From Asticcacaulis biprosthecium C19 (GTDB lineage: Bacteria > Pseudomonadota > Alphaproteobacteria > Caulobacterales > Caulobacteraceae): a stretch of 34,639 bases of DNA. Both the position numbers and the translations under genes were made by a program. Of this stretch, positions 33,268 to 34,639 are shown in pieces. The stretch covers positions 781,291 to 815,929 of the forward strand of contig NZ_GL883080.1 in the NCBI RefSeq assembly GCF_000204015.1, given 5' to 3'. Position 1 is the stretch's first letter; each line of letters opens with the position of its first letter. Below the pieces are notes generated by a model. It searched no databases, was not told the origin of the DNA, and was given only the letters and a program-made list of their open reading frames with translations.

Positions 33268-34344
33268 ATGCCGACTCAGATCTTACCGGTCATCATGTCC
33301 GGCGGTTCCGGTACCCGGTTGTGGCCTCTGTCGACGCCGACGGCACCGAAACAATTCCACGCCCTGGCGACGGCCAATACCATGATCCAGGAGACGGTCC
33401 TGCGACTCACCGGCGACGGCTTCCTGGCGCCGGTGGCGATCTGCGGCCGCAGTCATTTCGACCTGGTAACCGCGCAACTGGAGGCGATCGAGCAAGCGCC
33501 TCAGGAAGTGATACTGGAACCCTTCGGACGCAACACTGCGGCTGTGGCGGCCATGGCGGCTCTGAGCGGCCTGGCCCTGGCGCCCGACGCCCTGATCCTT
33601 ATGGTGCCGGCCGATCACGTGATCGCCCAGCCGGCAGCGTTCCATGACGCCGTTCTGGCCGCCGGTGAGACGGCCAGAACGCGCATCGTCACGTTCGGCA
33701 TCCAGCCCAGCCATGCCGAGACCGGATTTGGCTATATAGAACGCGGCGCCGAACTGTCGCCGGGCCACTACGAGATCGCGCGCTTCCTAGAAAAGCCGGA
33801 TTTGGCCACGGCAACTCAATATGTCGCTGGCGGCGCCCATGTTTGGAACGCTGGTATCTTCCTGTTCGCGCCGCAGGTCATGCTGGAGGAACTGGAGCTT
33901 CATGCGCCGGCCGTCCTCGCGGCGTGCCGCACGGCCTATGCCGCCGCACGGCGTCGTGGCGTGGCCGTCGAACTTGACGACGGCTTGTTCGGCCAAGTGC
34001 CTTCGATCTCGATCGACTATGCGGTCATGGAGCATACGACGCGCTCGGCGGTCGTGCCCTGCGATATCGGCTGGGCGGACGTTGGCGGCTTCCGCGAACT
34101 GTGGCGCCTGGCTGACAAGGATCCGCATGGCAATCATGTGAAGGGCGATGCCATCCTGATCGACGCTCAGAACTGCCTGATCCGCAATGACGGCGGTCCC
34201 ATCGTCGCGGTGATCGACATGGCCGATATCATGGTGGTTTCGACACCGTCCGGCATCCTGATTTCTCCCCTGTCACGCGCCCAGGACGTCAAAAAAGCCG
34301 CTGAGGCCGCCAAGTCCTTCCTGGCGGCGGCGGCGGCGCCCTGA
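33268..34344 (+). CDS. manC: Mannose-1-phosphate guanylyltransferase
   Basis: A 358-residue cytosolic nucleotidyltransferase making GDP-mannose from GTP and mannose-1-phosphate, feeding AlgD. Seen: PVIMSGGSGTRLWPLS at the N-terminus (pyrophosphorylase signature), ILEPFGRNTAAV near residue 90, VPADHVI near 115, FLEKPD near 175 and WNAGIFLF near 195. It stops well short of bifunctional AlgA (about 480 residues), and the C-terminal isomerase cupin with its His metal ligands is absent, so phosphomannose isomerase must come from elsewhere. ATG 33268 follows AGGAA by 9 nt; the frame is open from 33145 but the upstream part has no enzyme motif. It could be called algA, but manC is the safer symbol. 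Confidence 0.93.
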   Translation: MPTQILPVIMSGGSGTRLWPLSTPTAPKQFHALATANTMIQETVLRLTGDGFLAPVAICGRSHFDLVTAQLEAIEQAPQEVILEPFGRNTAAVAAMAALSGLALAPDALILMVPADHVIAQPAAFHDAVLAAGETARTRIVTFGIQPSHAETGFGYIERGAELSPGHYEIARFLEKPDLATATQYVAGGAHVWNAGIFLFAPQVMLEELELHAPAVLAACRTAYAAARRRGVAVELDDGLFGQVPSISIDYAVMEHTTRSAVVPCDIGWADVGGFRELWRLADKDPHGNHVKGDAILIDAQNCLIRNDGGPIVAVIDMADIMVVSTPSGILISPLSRAQDVKKAAEAAKSFLAAAAAP

Positions 34345-34385
34345 CCTATTCGACATTCCACTATCAATAAAGACACACGGTCTTG

Positions 34386-34503
34386 AATGCCAATGCGACC
34401 TCTGGCATAAGCCGCGCTTCGAAAGTTTCAGTCCGTAACCAAATCGGTGACGGATGCCGGACTTTTCAAATCTAGACGCTGGCAGACAGATAGCATTGGC
34501 ATT
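34386..34503. repeat. Inverted repeat AATGCCAATGC / GCATTGGCATT
   Basis: Perfect 11-bp arms at 34386-34396 and 34493-34503, separated by 96 bp downstream of manC. They may be remnants of an element's ends or stem arms of an RNA. No gene lies between them. Confidence 0.45.
34430..34466 (+). terminator. Candidate terminator downstream of manC
   Basis: AGTCCG and CGGACT (6-bp arms) with a 22-nt interior are followed by TTTT on the plus strand, 85 bp after the stop. The stem is short, so the call is tentative. Confidence 0.35.
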
Positions 34504-34639
34504 GCGGGACAGGCTTCCTGGCTCGGAATATCGAATCCATCCCGTCTTTCGGCTCGAACCTTCATTCGCATCAAGTCATTTCCATATAAATGGAAATGGC
34601 GTCACCTTAGCCCGCTTGGGCAAATTGGAGCCTGGACTA
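34495..34639 (-). ncRNA. Partial cobalamin-riboswitch-like element
   Basis: On the minus strand, AGCCAGGAAGCCTGTC (34523-34508) matches the B12-box consensus AGYCMGGARACCKGCC at 14 of 16 positions. Upstream of it, in the right order, are GGGATGG, a hairpin CATTTCCAT-ATAA... with ATGGAAATG (34577-34598), and CTAAGGTGACGCCA, recalling the TAA.CGGTGA...GCCACTG core. The 5' part would extend past the window. No minus-strand gene follows, so the regulated target is missing or the element is a relic. The likeness is by eye only. Confidence 0.42.

Overview
The window is high-GC, dense DNA with alphaproteobacterial character. It has a TonB-dependent receptor with a periplasmic-export leader, LacI control and tightly overlapping operons. 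Two inverted copies of a GC-rich 57-bp palindromic intergenic repeat look like those I associate with Caulobacterales-type genomes. The genus is not determined; the taxonomic call is inference.

Left part (1-9.7 kb) is an accessory metabolic island. A LacI-family regulator and an MFS transporter are on the minus strand. A divergent plus-strand operon follows: a CapA-like metallophosphatase, a DMT-like membrane protein, an MmgE/PrpD-family enzyme and an unusual cytochrome P450, joined by ATGA/GTGA overlaps. Operator-like TGCAAG palindromes lie in the shared intergenic region and in front of lacI. A TonB-dependent receptor with a clear intrinsic terminator ends this part. The substrate is not recognisable.

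Central and right part (10.4-34.4 kb) is an apparently near-complete alginate system. On the minus strand, reading right to left, come algD, alg8, alg44, a TPR/beta-barrel outer-membrane exporter, algL, algF, algI, algJ, a lipoprotein-TPR-AlgG fusion, a Sel1-repeat protein, a polytopic membrane protein and algX. A divergent mannose-1-phosphate guanylyltransferase (algA/manC-like, without the isomerase domain) lies on the right. Convergent with the end of the operon are a second PL5 alginate lyase and an RTX-type PL7 alginate lyase.

Inferred working scheme: the guanylyltransferase and AlgD supply GDP-mannuronate; Alg8 polymerises it under c-di-GMP control through the PilZ domain of Alg44; AlgI/J/F/X acetylate, AlgG epimerises and AlgL trims in the periplasm; the TPR-barrel protein exports. 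The secreted PL7 enzyme could release or remodel the matrix. The architecture differs from the Pseudomonas operon: AlgG is fused to a ~600-residue helical-repeat lipoprotein, AlgE/AlgK seem replaced by a PgaA/BcsC-like TPR-barrel, and an unassigned membrane protein is translationally coupled to algX. At the right edge lies a partial cobalamin-riboswitch-like element on the minus strand with no obvious target gene.
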